A DNA stretch of 15,161 nt from JAYTJL01 sp043731125 (GCA_043731125.1 JAYTJL010000031.1:1-15161), one strand, 5' to 3'. Counted from the first letter of the stretch, positions 1-7,817 are shown. The notes: generated from the sequence alone by a model not told the origin. Numbers and translations are program-made.

Positions 1-4
1 GCAG

Positions 5-30
5 AAAATACTTAACAAGTTAAGTATTTT
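5..30. terminator. Palindromic terminator hairpin at the end of uvrB
   Basis: Positions 5-16 (AAAATACTTAAC) and 19-30 (GTTAAGTATTTT) are perfect inverted repeats separated by two bases. The inner edge overlaps the last base of the uvrB stop codon (TGA, 32-30). Each transcript direction ends the stem in a short U run, so the element could terminate from both sides. It is AT-rich rather than GC-rich. The same core recurs at 8753-8780, also after the end of a minus-strand gene, which supports a terminator role. That role is inferred from position and symmetry only. Confidence 0.6.
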
Positions 31-1988
31 CAGATCTTTGCTTTTACTTCTTCTATTAAGTCGCGTAGCTCAGCTGCTTTTTCGAATTCTAAGTTAGCAG
101 ACGCTAGGTCCATTTGAGCTGTGAGGTCATGAATTAGGTGGCCGTATTCATCTTTTGGTATTTTCTTTAAATCAAGCCTTGGTTTGTCTTCTTTTTCGGC
201 TCTTGGCATAAGTTGGCTAATGGCTTTACTAATGCTAATAGGAGTGATACCGTGTTTTTTGTTGTGCGCAGCCTGAATGGTGCGCCGGCGGTTTGTTTCA
301 TCAATTGTGCGCTGCATACTACCAGTAACGCGGTCGGCATACATAATAACTCGGCCTTCTTGATGCCGAGCCGCCCGCCCAACCGTCTGAATTAGCGCTT
401 GCTCACTGCGCAAAAACCCTTCTTTGTCAGCGTCTAATATTGCTACCAGACTGACTTCAGGCAAATCCAAGCCTTCACGCAACAAGTTGATCCCTACTAC
501 TACGTCATATACCCCAAGTCGCAAATCTCTAAGAATATCGGTGCGTTCCAGAGTCTCTACTTCACTGTGAAGATAAGCAACTTTCATGTTCAGTTCTTGC
601 AAATATTCGGCTAGGTCTTCACTCATTCGTTTGGTCAGCGTTGTCACCAGCACCCTCTGGCCTTTGGCTGTAGTTATTCGAATTTCAGCAATCAAATCAT
701 CTACTTGTCCCTCGACTGGCCGGATTTCAATTTCTGGATCTAATAGGCCGGTTGGACGAATAATTTGCTGTGCAGGTTTGGGGCTGCGTGACAGTTCGTA
801 ATCAGCTGGTGTGGCACTAACATACACCACTTGGTTCATATGTCTTTCAAATTCGATGAATGTTAGCGGTCTGTTGTCCAATGCACTGGGCAAACGAAAG
901 CCGTGCTCAACCAGCACTTCTTTCCTAGCCCTATCACCGTGGTACATACCCCGCACTTGCGGAATACTCATATGCGACTCATCAATTAATAGTAAATAAT
1001 CATCAGGAAAATAGTCCATGAGTGTTGCAGGCTGTTCGCCCTCTTCACGGTTGGTGAGGTAGCGGCTGTAATTTTCAATTCCTTTTACAAATCCGGTCTG
1101 TTCTAACATTTCAAGGTCAAACTTTACTCGCTGTTCAAGACGTTGAGCTTCTAGGAGTTTGCCGTTTTTGTTAAACCATTTACTGCGCTGTTCGGCTTCG
1201 TCGCGTATCTTTCCAAGTGCAAACTTTAATTTTTCTTGCGGTGTGACATAATGTGATCCTGGAAAAATACTAAGCTCTGTGAGGTTCTTTTCGACTTCTC
1301 CAGTCAAAGGGTTGATGCAGGTAATTTTTTCTACAATGTCACCGAATAGTTCAATTCTGTAGGCTGACTCCTCCCCGGCTGGAAATACATCCACCACATC
1401 ACCCCTGACTCTAAAGTTGCCTCGCTCAAAAGCCATATCGTTGCGGTGGTATTGAACGTCGGTTAATTGCCGGAGCAGCTTGTCCCGTACTCGGCGCTCA
1501 CCGGTACGCAACTTGACAGCCATATTTCCATAGTCCTCAACCGATCCTATGCCGTAAATACAGCTAACACTGGCAACTATAATTACGTCCCTGCGAGACA
1601 ATAGCGCCGAAGTTGCCGCATGACGTAGCCTGTCTATTTCTTCATTTATAGCGCTATCCTTTTCAATATAAGTATCACTACGGGCAACATAGGCCTCAGG
1701 CTGATAGTAGTCAAAATAGCTAACGAAGTAATGGACCGCATTGTCCGGGAAAAATGATTTAAATTCGTTATACAGTTGAGCTGCGAGAGTCTTATTGTGA
1801 GAGAGTACCAACGTTGTTTTACCAGTGTTGGCAATCAAATTAGCCATAGTGTATGTCTTACCGCTACCAGTTACGCCGAGCAATACTTGGTTTTTTTCAC
1901 CTGCATTTATACCTTCAGTCAATTGAGCAATTGCCGTTGGCTGGTCGCCCGTCGGTACATACTCAGCTGTAAGATTGAACTTTGCCAT
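30..1988 (-). CDS. uvrB: Excinuclease ABC subunit B (UvrB)
   Basis: UvrB is the damage-verifying helicase-like subunit of nucleotide excision repair. It is loaded on DNA by UvrA and then recruits UvrC for incision. The 652-residue protein is close to the usual length (about 670). It shows the Walker A motif GVTGSGKT (38-45), the aromatic beta-hairpin region rich in Tyr and Phe that inserts between DNA strands (about 88-115), the DESH Walker B box (336-339), SATP (391-394), the helicase motif VI segment QTVGRAARHQ, and a C-terminal UVR motif (last 40 residues) that binds UvrC. The ATG at 1988 gives the N-terminus expected for the family. An AGGAG directly abuts this ATG with no spacer, an odd position for a ribosome binding site. 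The gene follows the LOG-like gene by 20 bp. Identity is secure. Confidence 0.98.
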   Translation of the reverse strand: MAKFNLTAEYVPTGDQPTAIAQLTEGINAGEKNQVLLGVTGSGKTYTMANLIANTGKTTLVLSHNKTLAAQLYNEFKSFFPDNAVHYFVSYFDYYQPEAYVARSDTYIEKDSAINEEIDRLRHAATSALLSRRDVIIVASVSCIYGIGSVEDYGNMAVKLRTGERRVRDKLLRQLTDVQYHRNDMAFERGNFRVRGDVVDVFPAGEESAYRIELFGDIVEKITCINPLTGEVEKNLTELSIFPGSHYVTPQEKLKFALGKIRDEAEQRSKWFNKNGKLLEAQRLEQRVKFDLEMLEQTGFVKGIENYSRYLTNREEGEQPATLMDYFPDDYLLLIDESHMSIPQVRGMYHGDRARKEVLVEHGFRLPSALDNRPLTFIEFERHMNQVVYVSATPADYELSRSPKPAQQIIRPTGLLDPEIEIRPVEGQVDDLIAEIRITTAKGQRVLVTTLTKRMSEDLAEYLQELNMKVAYLHSEVETLERTDILRDLRLGVYDVVVGINLLREGLDLPEVSLVAILDADKEGFLRSEQALIQTVGRAARHQEGRVIMYADRVTGSMQRTIDETNRRRTIQAAHNKKHGITPISISKAISQLMPRAEKEDKPRLDLKKIPKDEYGHLIHDLTAQMDLASANLEFEKAAELRDLIEEVKAKI

Positions 1989-1994
1989 CTCCTA

Positions 1995-2003
1995 ATTGTA
2001 CCA
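1995..2003 (-). promoter_or_regulatory. Candidate extended -10 promoter for uvrB
   Basis: On the minus strand, TGG followed by TACAAT matches an extended -10 element (TGn plus TATAAT-like hexamer). It lies in the 20-bp gap between the LOG-like gene and uvrB. I see no good -35, which extended -10 promoters can lack. Standard -10 geometry puts the transcription start at or within a base or two of the uvrB ATG, so the mRNA would be leaderless. A chance match cannot be excluded. Confidence 0.35.
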
Positions 2004-2008
2004 ATAGA

Positions 2009-2584
2009 TCACTCGGAGTATATGTCGGTGTAGTGTTTGTTCAATTCATTGAGTAACTTGGTGAGTTTGCTTACCAGTGCCTCAGGGTCTGCCTCGAATA
2101 CTACTAAATCGTCGTTTGATTTAGATATCGCTAACAAGTCTTTAATTTCGGTACTAATTCCGCCGGCGCCTTCTAATATTCCAATCGGAGTTTTTGTTTC
2201 CATGGCAATAGTAAATTCGTGCAGTGTACCTAGTCGGCCCCCAATGCTTACAACCGCGTCAGCGGAATTGATAAGCAAAGCATCACGACCAACATAATGG
2301 AGTCCGCTGTAGAGTATTGCATCGTAGCCAACAGTCGGGAGACGGTATTTTAAAACATGCTCAGCTTTGGTGCTGGCCGGGCTGATACCAAGGCTCATAT
2401 GTCCACCAGCCGCTTTATAGCCCTTCGCAGCAGAATCAGGTAGCCCAGTTGTAGCTCCAGTCAAAAGCGCATGCCCAGCCCGAGCAAGACAGCCTCCTAC
2501 TTCGCTAGCTAGGGCTCTACCCGTTTCTATGCCGTCGCCCTTGGAAGCGCCCGAAACACAAAATTGATAAGTTGTTTTACTCAT
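2009..2584 (-). CDS. LOG/SLOG-family Rossmann nucleotide-binding protein (putative lysine decarboxylase-like fold)
   Basis: This 191-residue protein has the LOG/TIGR00725-like Rossmann fold. It opens with a strand-glycine turn (CVSGASKGDG), has an R-D-A-L-L-I-N-S-A-D-A segment in the middle, and then the hallmark GGRLGTLHE, a variant of the family PGGxGTxxE motif. Some LOG proteins are phosphoribohydrolases that split nucleoside 5'-monophosphates into base and ribose 5-phosphate; other relatives bind nucleotides such as Mg-NTP or Moco without this activity. The classical PGG is SIGG here, so enzymatic activity is uncertain. The start ATG at 2584 follows the stop of the upstream gene by a single base, indicating translational coupling. 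A ribose 5-phosphate releasing role would suit the pentose phosphate genes nearby, but that is inference. No signal peptide or membrane segment is seen. Confidence 0.8.
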   Translation of the reverse strand: MSKTTYQFCVSGASKGDGIETGRALASEVGGCLARAGHALLTGATTGLPDSAAKGYKAAGGHMSLGISPASTKAEHVLKYRLPTVGYDAILYSGLHYVGRDALLINSADAVVSIGGRLGTLHEFTIAMETKTPIGILEGAGGISTEIKDLLAISKSNDDLVVFEADPEALVSKLTKLLNELNKHYTDIYSE

Positions 2585-2585
2585 A

Positions 2586-3803
2586 TTAGCTGTCCCTTAC
2601 TTCAGCATACTCCGGTACCATTTGGTCGGTCTGCCGGTAACCAGGAGCAAATGCCCCTTCAATGTCGGCTAAGATTTTATCAAAGACGGCTGGATGCTGC
2701 ATGTATTTATGGAGTAGGTGATTCCAATAGGACGCTCTGCCTGCTTGGGTTGTGTTAGAACCAAGGCTAACATTATTTGCAAAGTTAGTAGCTACGTCAA
2801 TAATGTTTGCTGATACTTGCCGGGTGCTGTGGCCTTTTAGCAGATAGCCAGTATCCTTCCAGAAGTTGAGTACAGGATGCACAGAGCATATTCGATCGGA
2901 TATGCTACGTGACATAAGATGTTCTGGCATTATGTATGGGTCTAGTATTTCAGGATGGTCGCCCTGATGTAGCCTTCCAAGGTGGTACACTAAGCTACTC
3001 CATGTGATTGCAGCTCCACCAAAACTCGCGACGAATGGGCTACTAGCACTGTTTAGTTCTGGCATTCGGGCGGCCACACTATGTACGCGGCCTGACTCTA
3101 GGTTTTGAGCTGTGATCACCAGCAATGACAACAAGGGTACCTCAGCCGCTAGTGCGTTTGGTGAGAGTACCACTAGTCCAGCTGATGAGTTATTAGTTAT
3201 CACAGTCATCTTATTGGTTAGTTTTACCCATTTACTATCCAGCACAACTACCTGTTGCGGTTTTTCTTCATAATCAGCAGTTGTAAGTTTGCCAATTTGC
3301 GCCTTAGTCACCTGTGTCCAATGAACGCTACTAATACTCATAGCTACGCCTAGTATAAGTAAGGCGTCCTCGTGTTTTAACATTGACTCTAGTGAGCGGT
3401 ATCCAAGTGGTTTCATTAATGTTTTTGGTGGGTTTTTGCGTAACAACTTCTTAGCCGTTGAGGTCTTTAGACTCCAAACATTCTCAGCAACAAGACTATT
3501 ATTAGCCATCCCAGCAACAACAGACATTTTTTCAGCTACAGCTTTGCAACTACCAAAGTACGACTCTTCAAAATATTTGTTTGCGTCGGCAAACTTATGC
3601 ATCAACCCCCAATAAAATTCTTCTTCACTGGTGTCGTTGGGGTCTAGTGCTAGCTGGCTGGTTTTCTTAGCTAAAAGCTGACGAGTGTCGGAGTCAAAAT
3701 GTAGGTCATGGGAAGAAAAGCCGCTGAGTTTTTCTAGTTTGTTGATAATGCCTTCTACTAACGCCTCTGGTTGCTGTAATGTGTTGGCGAGTCGTTTTGA
3801 CAT
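2586..3803 (-). CDS. Conserved-looking protein of unknown function (405 aa)
   Basis: I do not recognise this protein. It has 405 residues, looks soluble and largely helical at the N-terminus, with no signal peptide. Two moderately hydrophobic stretches occur (about 144-160, and about 217-233 around AAEVPLLSLLVITAQN), too polar in context for confident membrane helices. The second half contains several His, Trp and Tyr residues and an FGGAAITW segment that could be structural. Codon use and composition resemble the neighbours, and the reading frame is intact over 1.2 kb, so it is a real gene. It starts 5 bp after the pfkB-like stop and ends one base before the LOG-like start, which places it inside one operon with both. 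No clear Shine-Dalgarno precedes its ATG, consistent with coupling to the upstream gene. A lineage-specific enzyme or partner of the LOG-like protein is possible. Confidence 0.85.
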   Translation of the reverse strand: MSKRLANTLQQPEALVEGIINKLEKLSGFSSHDLHFDSDTRQLLAKKTSQLALDPNDTSEEEFYWGLMHKFADANKYFEESYFGSCKAVAEKMSVVAGMANNSLVAENVWSLKTSTAKKLLRKNPPKTLMKPLGYRSLESMLKHEDALLILGVAMSISSVHWTQVTKAQIGKLTTADYEEKPQQVVVLDSKWVKLTNKMTVITNNSSAGLVVLSPNALAAEVPLLSLLVITAQNLESGRVHSVAARMPELNSASSPFVASFGGAAITWSSLVYHLGRLHQGDHPEILDPYIMPEHLMSRSISDRICSVHPVLNFWKDTGYLLKGHSTRQVSANIIDVATNFANNVSLGSNTTQAGRASYWNHLLHKYMQHPAVFDKILADIEGAFAPGYRQTDQMVPEYAEVRDS

Positions 3804-3808
3804 AATGG

Positions 3809-4816
3809 CTAAAATTTGTCCGGGTGATAATTTGCTGGCGCACTGCGGAGATAACTGTTTATTTCTTTTGTGCCTAGCAGGCCGGCCTGTGCGCCAACTT
3901 GTTGAACAACGCTCATAGAATTAATCGGCGCCCAAAGTAGCGCCCCCTGTATGTCGGAGCCCTTCATGATTGCTGCGACAAATGTTGAGGTAAAAGCATC
4001 ACCAGCGCCGGTACGTTCAAAAGGTGGCTTAGGGTCTGGGTAGATTGGCATTTTGTAGCGGTTCTCACCATCAGATGCATAGGCGCCAGCATGGCCGTCA
4101 CTAATTACTATGATTTTAGGTCCCAATTCGTGTAGCCTATTAAATAGTTCGTGAATGTCTTCATGGTTTCCACCGGCGACTTCCACTGCTTCTTCCCTGT
4201 TGAGTGCAAGCAGCTCGGTTCGTGCGTATATTCGTTTTAGTCTTTTAGCTCCGGCGTCTATTTGAAAGGTACCTGGCTGAAAAGCAAGCTTAACAGTTGG
4301 GTGCCTCTCCAACCAGGCAGCTAGTTGATCATGGTACTCCATGGCATTTTTTGAGATAGAACTAAAATATACCCACCTAGGTAAGTCGATAACGCGAAAA
4401 CGAGGCCAATGATAGTCATACTCTTCGTGCTTGATAAGTATTGTGCGTTCGTCCTTGTACCAAAGCACGTAGTGATAGTTACTTGATTTACCTCTGTTGA
4501 TGTGAACAAACCGTGTATCTACGTCGTTTTTTTCCAAAGTATTAATAATGTCTCTACCATGTGGGTCGTTACCAACATTGGCTACCAAGCCGGACTCTAG
4601 CCCAAGCCTTGCAAAAGAAACCGCAGCATTAGCTGCATTGCCAACGCCTTCAAGCACTTCAGCATGATGGTAGGGAATTTTTACACCGAAAGGTATACAA
4701 AGATCTACATCACCATTCTTGTCTCGCTCCACTTCAGCCTGGTCATCCAACAATTTAATAAAAGCGTCCGTTACAACGTCGCCCACCGATAGTACATCTA
4801 GTTGTTTTTGTGCCAT
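3809..4816 (-). CDS. PfkB/ribokinase-family carbohydrate kinase
   Basis: This 335-residue protein phosphorylates a sugar or nucleoside hydroxyl with ATP, to judge from the PfkB family motifs. The N-terminal signature is EGVGNAANAAVSFARLG (56-72), the ATP-side motif LNREEA is at 205-210 (Asn206 and Glu209 of the NxxE motif), and the C-terminal signature is TGAGDAF (269-275), with Asp273 as the catalytic base. An insertion at about 24-50 (charged, then CIPFGVKIPYHH) probably forms the lid that sets substrate choice. The gene ends 5 bp before the unknown gene and begins 31 bp after the fructose-bisphosphate aldolase gene. That neighbourhood favours fructose 6-phosphate, fructose 1-phosphate, tagatose or sedoheptulose phosphate as substrate. 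Ribokinase or adenosine kinase-like activity cannot be excluded. The weak AGAG before the ATG is the only ribosome-site candidate. Family call is firm; substrate is unknown. Confidence 0.92.
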   Translation of the reverse strand: MAQKQLDVLSVGDVVTDAFIKLLDDQAEVERDKNGDVDLCIPFGVKIPYHHAEVLEGVGNAANAAVSFARLGLESGLVANVGNDPHGRDIINTLEKNDVDTRFVHINRGKSSNYHYVLWYKDERTILIKHEEYDYHWPRFRVIDLPRWVYFSSISKNAMEYHDQLAAWLERHPTVKLAFQPGTFQIDAGAKRLKRIYARTELLALNREEAVEVAGGNHEDIHELFNRLHELGPKIIVISDGHAGAYASDGENRYKMPIYPDPKPPFERTGAGDAFTSTFVAAIMKGSDIQGALLWAPINSMSVVQQVGAQAGLLGTKEINSYLRSAPANYHPDKF

Positions 4817-4847
4817 TTCTCTTACGCCTATTCTAGCAAACCAGCTG

Positions 4848-5762
4848 TTATCTTGGTAGTGCTTTACCGCTGGAGTTAAATGTGTCTATTTTATCTTCTA
4901 CGACTTTCTGGACTGCCTCGATAACTGTACCCATCAACTTAACCACAGCATATTCTGATTTATTATCGGCTAGAACTTTTTCAAGGGTGTCTCTATATGC
5001 AAGGCGCATGTCGCTATTGATGTTTATTTTTGTCACGCCGATTTTTACTGCTTCTATAAAATAGTGCCCGGGCGTGTCAGATCCACCATGTAGTGATATG
5101 TGGCAGCCAATTACATCACGTATTCTTTGCAGTAATTCAAGGTCCAAGGCCTTTGGGACGGGATAATGACCGTGAAGGTTTCCAATAGCAGCTGCAAAGG
5201 TATCTACCCCCGTTGCGTCTATAAATGCTTTAGCTCCTTCGGGGGTGGAGAAAGTCTTTTTAATCTCGTCGTAATCAATTGTCTCGGTATGGACGTTGGA
5301 AGAGCCACCAAAATAATGTGGCTCAGCTTCTACCATGGCGCCCGTCAATTTGGCGGCGGCTACAACTTGTTTGGTTTTTTCAATAATCTCTTCGTCTGTT
5401 GCATTATGGTTGGCTTGGGATATGTCGATATGAATGCACTCAAAACCAGCCTCGATACCCGCTATAGCATCTTCGACGGTGGGACTGTGGTCCAGGTTGA
5501 TGTACATTTCAAGGCCGTATTGTCTTTTGTAGTTTTCAACCAAATCACGCACATTATCTAGGCCGAGAGCATCAACTTCGCCTTTGCTTACTTCCACTAA
5601 AACCGGTGCATTTTTAGCCGCAGCCGCTCTGGCAACAGCCACGAGAGTCTCTTGGTTGTCTAAGTTAAAAGCTCCAAGTGCAAAGTGTTCTTCCCTCGCT
5701 CTTGCAAAACTCTCTCTAGCTTGAGTGCAGTTATCTCTAATTTGTCTGATTGTTAGTGACAT
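4848..5762 (-). CDS. fba: Class II (metal-dependent) fructose-bisphosphate aldolase
   Basis: The 304-residue enzyme reversibly cleaves fructose 1,6-bisphosphate into dihydroxyacetone phosphate and glyceraldehyde 3-phosphate, and family members can also act on sedoheptulose 1,7-bisphosphate. Class II features are visible: INLDHSPT (88-95), with catalytic Asp91 and zinc ligand His92; a VEAEP segment (144-148) in the place of the usual VEGE; NLHGHYPVP (195-203), with His197 as likely zinc ligand; SLHGGSD (223-229), with His225; and KININSD (245-251) for phosphate and ketose binding. The NLHGHYP and EAEPHYFGG segments differ from the common bacterial wording, so it belongs to a divergent subgroup; a tagatose-bisphosphate or ketose-bisphosphate aldolase is a lesser alternative. 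It follows the EamA gene by 42 bp and precedes the PfkB kinase gene by 31 bp. An AGAGG lies about 14 nt before the ATG, rather far for a ribosome site. Confidence 0.93.
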   Translation of the reverse strand: MSLTIRQIRDNCTQARESFARAREEHFALGAFNLDNQETLVAVARAAAAKNAPVLVEVSKGEVDALGLDNVRDLVENYKRQYGLEMYINLDHSPTVEDAIAGIEAGFECIHIDISQANHNATDEEIIEKTKQVVAAAKLTGAMVEAEPHYFGGSSNVHTETIDYDEIKKTFSTPEGAKAFIDATGVDTFAAAIGNLHGHYPVPKALDLELLQRIRDVIGCHISLHGGSDTPGHYFIEAVKIGVTKININSDMRLAYRDTLEKVLADNKSEYAVVKLMGTVIEAVQKVVEDKIDTFNSSGKALPR

Positions 5763-5804
5763 TCAATTTATTCTAACCTCTTATGGTTATAATTAGCAAA
5801 GATA

Positions 5805-6692
5805 TTACCAAAAGATAATCGCAAGTCCAGCTATTGCACCACATGCGGCCACAAATTTCTGGCCCAGTTTGTCTCGTTCCTTCAATAAAATCGCCGCAAG
5901 CATAATGATTATTACCAATCTAAAATTTTCTATCACTCCAATTACAGCAACGTTATTGCTTTTTACTAAAGCCAAGACAAACAATACAGCAGCAACCGAC
6001 CTTAGACTGCCTGCAAAGATATTTAGTTTCATAACGGCCTTGTCTCTGACCAGCTTGTAGCCTTTAGGTTCAAGAATTGCGCCAAGTAGTAGTGAACTTA
6101 CCATCTGTGCACCTATCACATAAAACAAAACCGTAGAAGTATTCATGTGTCCAAGCAGGTATTTTTCATTCACCAGAGCCAAGCCTATAAAAAACCCGGA
6201 AATTACTGCGAATATAAAACCCCAAAGCCAGGCCCGGTGATTCTTTTTACCTTTATGATGTTGCCTAGCAACCAGCAAGCCATAACAAATTGCACCAAGC
6301 AGAATTATAGATCCTGCTGCTTGCTGCAAACTTAGCTCTTCGTTCAGAAAAATACCAGCAAAGATTATTGTAAATATTGTTCCCAGAGTGCCGAGTATGC
6401 TACCAAAACCAGCGTCCAAATGAGACAAAACCTTAAACCCACAGGCATTGCCAACGGCGAACAATGCTCCACCGCCAACCAGATACAAAAAGTGTTGGTT
6501 AATTTTATCCAATTCGATAGAACCGAGCAGGGGTAACATACAAAGGACGCCACCAAAGTAAATTACTGATTGAATCCCGTTAATCGCAAATATAGAACCT
6601 GATAGTTTTTTTTGTCTTGTAATTGCACGAACAGATACCGTGCTAACTGCAATAATTATGGTCTGAAGAATTATTAAAATTTGCCAGGACAT
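5805..6692 (-). CDS. EamA/DMT-superfamily membrane transporter
   Basis: This is a 295-residue, highly hydrophobic protein with about ten predicted membrane helices in two repeated halves. The first half spans about 1-140. A basic loop with clustered His, Lys and Arg (about 141-153) separates it from the second, as in EamA/DMT permeases. Typical features are short loops, Gly-rich helices, and a repeat-like IFLNEELSLQQAAGSIILLG (114-133) echoed near the end by LLKERDKLGQKFVAACG. Such proteins export or import small metabolites, for example amino acids, sugars or nucleotide sugars; the substrate cannot be read from the sequence. It starts 10 bp after the transketolase C-half stop, with no clear ribosome site, and is followed by fba, so it is probably co-transcribed. 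A role in moving a pathway metabolite is possible but unproven. Confidence 0.88.
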   Translation of the reverse strand: MSWQILIILQTIIIAVSTVSVRAITRQKKLSGSIFAINGIQSVIYFGGVLCMLPLLGSIELDKINQHFLYLVGGGALFAVGNACGFKVLSHLDAGFGSILGTLGTIFTIIFAGIFLNEELSLQQAAGSIILLGAICYGLLVARQHHKGKKNHRAWLWGFIFAVISGFFIGLALVNEKYLLGHMNTSTVLFYVIGAQMVSSLLLGAILEPKGYKLVRDKAVMKLNIFAGSLRSVAAVLFVLALVKSNNVAVIGVIENFRLVIIIMLAAILLKERDKLGQKFVAACGAIAGLAIIFW

Positions 6693-6702
6693 TTTTTGCT
6701 AA

Positions 6703-7683
6703 CTAGTGTTTGTGTTTGGTGTGGTCATTGAGCATATGATGGGCTGTTTGGGCAATATGGGTGTTAGTCAGACCAAAATGTTTGAGTAGTTGCTCTGGTT
6801 TGCCGGATTCTCCAAATTTATCCCTCATACCCATCCGCAGCATTGGCGTTGGTAGGTTTTCACTTAGCAGCTCCGCAACCGCCCCACCGAGGCCGCCGTT
6901 TATCTGGCCCTCTTCGACTGTTATTACGTGGCCAGTTTTTTCAGCACTAGTGAGTATGGTTTTGTTGTCCAGTGGTTTTAGAGTAGGCACGTGCACCACT
7001 TCTGCATGAATACCATCTTTGGCTAGCGTAACTGCCGCAGCCATAGCCTGGTAGGTCATTGTTCCTGTTGTGATTATACTGACGTCTCTACCCTGTCTAT
7101 AAACATACGCCTTTCCAATTTCAAAAGGTGTTAATTCTGATGTCATAATTGGTGTTGCCTCACGAGTAACACGCATATAATTCGGCCGCGAGTCTTGAGC
7201 CATAGCGATAGTTGCCCGGAAGGCCTCGGCGCTATCGCCTGGAGCTAGTACAACCATATTGGGTAGGACTCTCATTAAAGTTAAGTCTTCTAACATTTGG
7301 TGCGTCGCCCCATCTGCTCCTGTGTAAAGCCCGGCATGTGACCCAATAATTTTTACTGGTTGGTCATTAAGACAAATTGTAGTACGAATCTGTTCCCAGT
7401 TACGCCCTGGACTAAAGGCCGCATAGCTAGTCACAAACGGCTTCTTACCCATGGCAGCTAGCCCAGACCCAACTGTAACTAAGTTTTGCTCAGCTACGCC
7501 GACTTCTACAAACCGCTCTGGAAATGCCTCTGCAAACAAATGCATTTGAGTAGACTCAGTTAGGTCTGCGCAAACTCCAACCACATTATCCCAGCGCTTA
7601 CCAGCTTCAAGCAGCCCCTTACCAAACCCCTTCCGAATAGGCTCCAAGCCGAGCGGCCCGCGAATTAAATGCAAATCATTCAC
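6703..7683 (-). CDS. tkt: Transketolase, C-terminal half (pyrimidine-binding and C-terminal domains)
   Basis: Transketolase transfers two-carbon ketol units between sugar phosphates using thiamine diphosphate. This 326-residue polypeptide carries the pyrimidine-binding domain, with VGVAEQN (61-67) holding the glutamate (Glu65) that activates the cofactor, SHAGLYTGADGATHQ (115-129) with substrate-contacting His116 and His128, and a C-terminal regulatory domain (from about 190). The diphosphate-binding half is encoded separately upstream, so the active enzyme should be an alpha2beta2 assembly, as in archaea and many CPR bacteria. The GTG at 7683 is chosen as start because a perfect GGAGG lies 6 nt upstream. 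The 142-bp gap to the N-half is repeat-rich. The protein ends in a His/Lys-rich DHTKHKH tail. DXS-like or pyruvate dehydrogenase beta-like identity is less likely given the paired N-half. Confidence 0.93.
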   Translation of the reverse strand: MNDLHLIRGPLGLEPIRKGFGKGLLEAGKRWDNVVGVCADLTESTQMHLFAEAFPERFVEVGVAEQNLVTVGSGLAAMGKKPFVTSYAAFSPGRNWEQIRTTICLNDQPVKIIGSHAGLYTGADGATHQMLEDLTLMRVLPNMVVLAPGDSAEAFRATIAMAQDSRPNYMRVTREATPIMTSELTPFEIGKAYVYRQGRDVSIITTGTMTYQAMAAAVTLAKDGIHAEVVHVPTLKPLDNKTILTSAEKTGHVITVEEGQINGGLGGAVAELLSENLPTPMLRMGMRDKFGESGKPEQLLKHFGLTNTHIAQTAHHMLNDHTKHKH

Positions 7684-7689
7684 GAGTCG

Positions 7690-7694
7690 CCTCC
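7690..7694 (-). promoter_or_regulatory. Strong ribosome binding site fixing the GTG start of the transketolase C-half
   Basis: On the minus strand GGAGG lies 6 nt before the GTG at 7683. It is the best Shine-Dalgarno in the window and decides this non-ATG start. An ATG that overlaps it by one codon (GTGAATG) is out of frame. Confidence 0.75.
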
Positions 7695-7699
7695 GGCTC

Positions 7700-7749
7700 C
7701 AATTTTCAATTCACAATTTTCAATTTTCAATAAATTATCAATAATCAAT
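7700..7749. repeat. AT-rich degenerate short repeat (CAATTTTC / ATTATCAAT units)
   Basis: Between the two transketolase genes the plus strand reads CAATTTTCAATT, then ACAATTTTCAATTTTCAATA, then ATTATCAATAATCAAT. On the transcribed strand this is a run of ATTGAAAATTG-like and ATTGAT-like units. It is noncoding, lies just upstream of the GGAGG of the C-half, and resembles slippage-generated microsatellite sequence. An unstructured AT-rich leader that aids ribosome access is possible. Confidence 0.65.
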
Positions 7750-7786
7750 GGACGACGAGAAGCAACGGTAAATGATAGATGGTAAA

Positions 7787-7817
7787 TAACTGGTAACTGG
7801 TAACTGGTAACTGGTAA
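7787..7817. repeat. Tandem repeat of the 7-mer TAACTGG (4.4 copies)
   Basis: Four perfect TAACTGG units occupy 7787-7793, 7794-7800, 7801-7807 and 7808-7814, followed by a partial TAA. Related imperfect copies (GGTAAATGATAGATGGTAAA) precede it at about 7777-7787. It begins 8 nt beyond the stop of the transketolase N-half on the transcribed side. Every unit contains TAA, so on the plus strand it also stops translation in all frames, because the unit length of 7 is not a multiple of three. Function is unknown; copy number probably varies between strains. Confidence 0.85.

Noticed and set aside
5166..5561. A 131-codon plus-strand open frame inside fba
   Set aside because: The opposite frame encodes the conserved aldolase motifs; this frame has no family features and no ribosome site.
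7787..7817. CRISPR array
   Set aside because: The units are 7 bp and directly adjacent, with no spacers; this is a simple tandem repeat and no cas gene is nearby.
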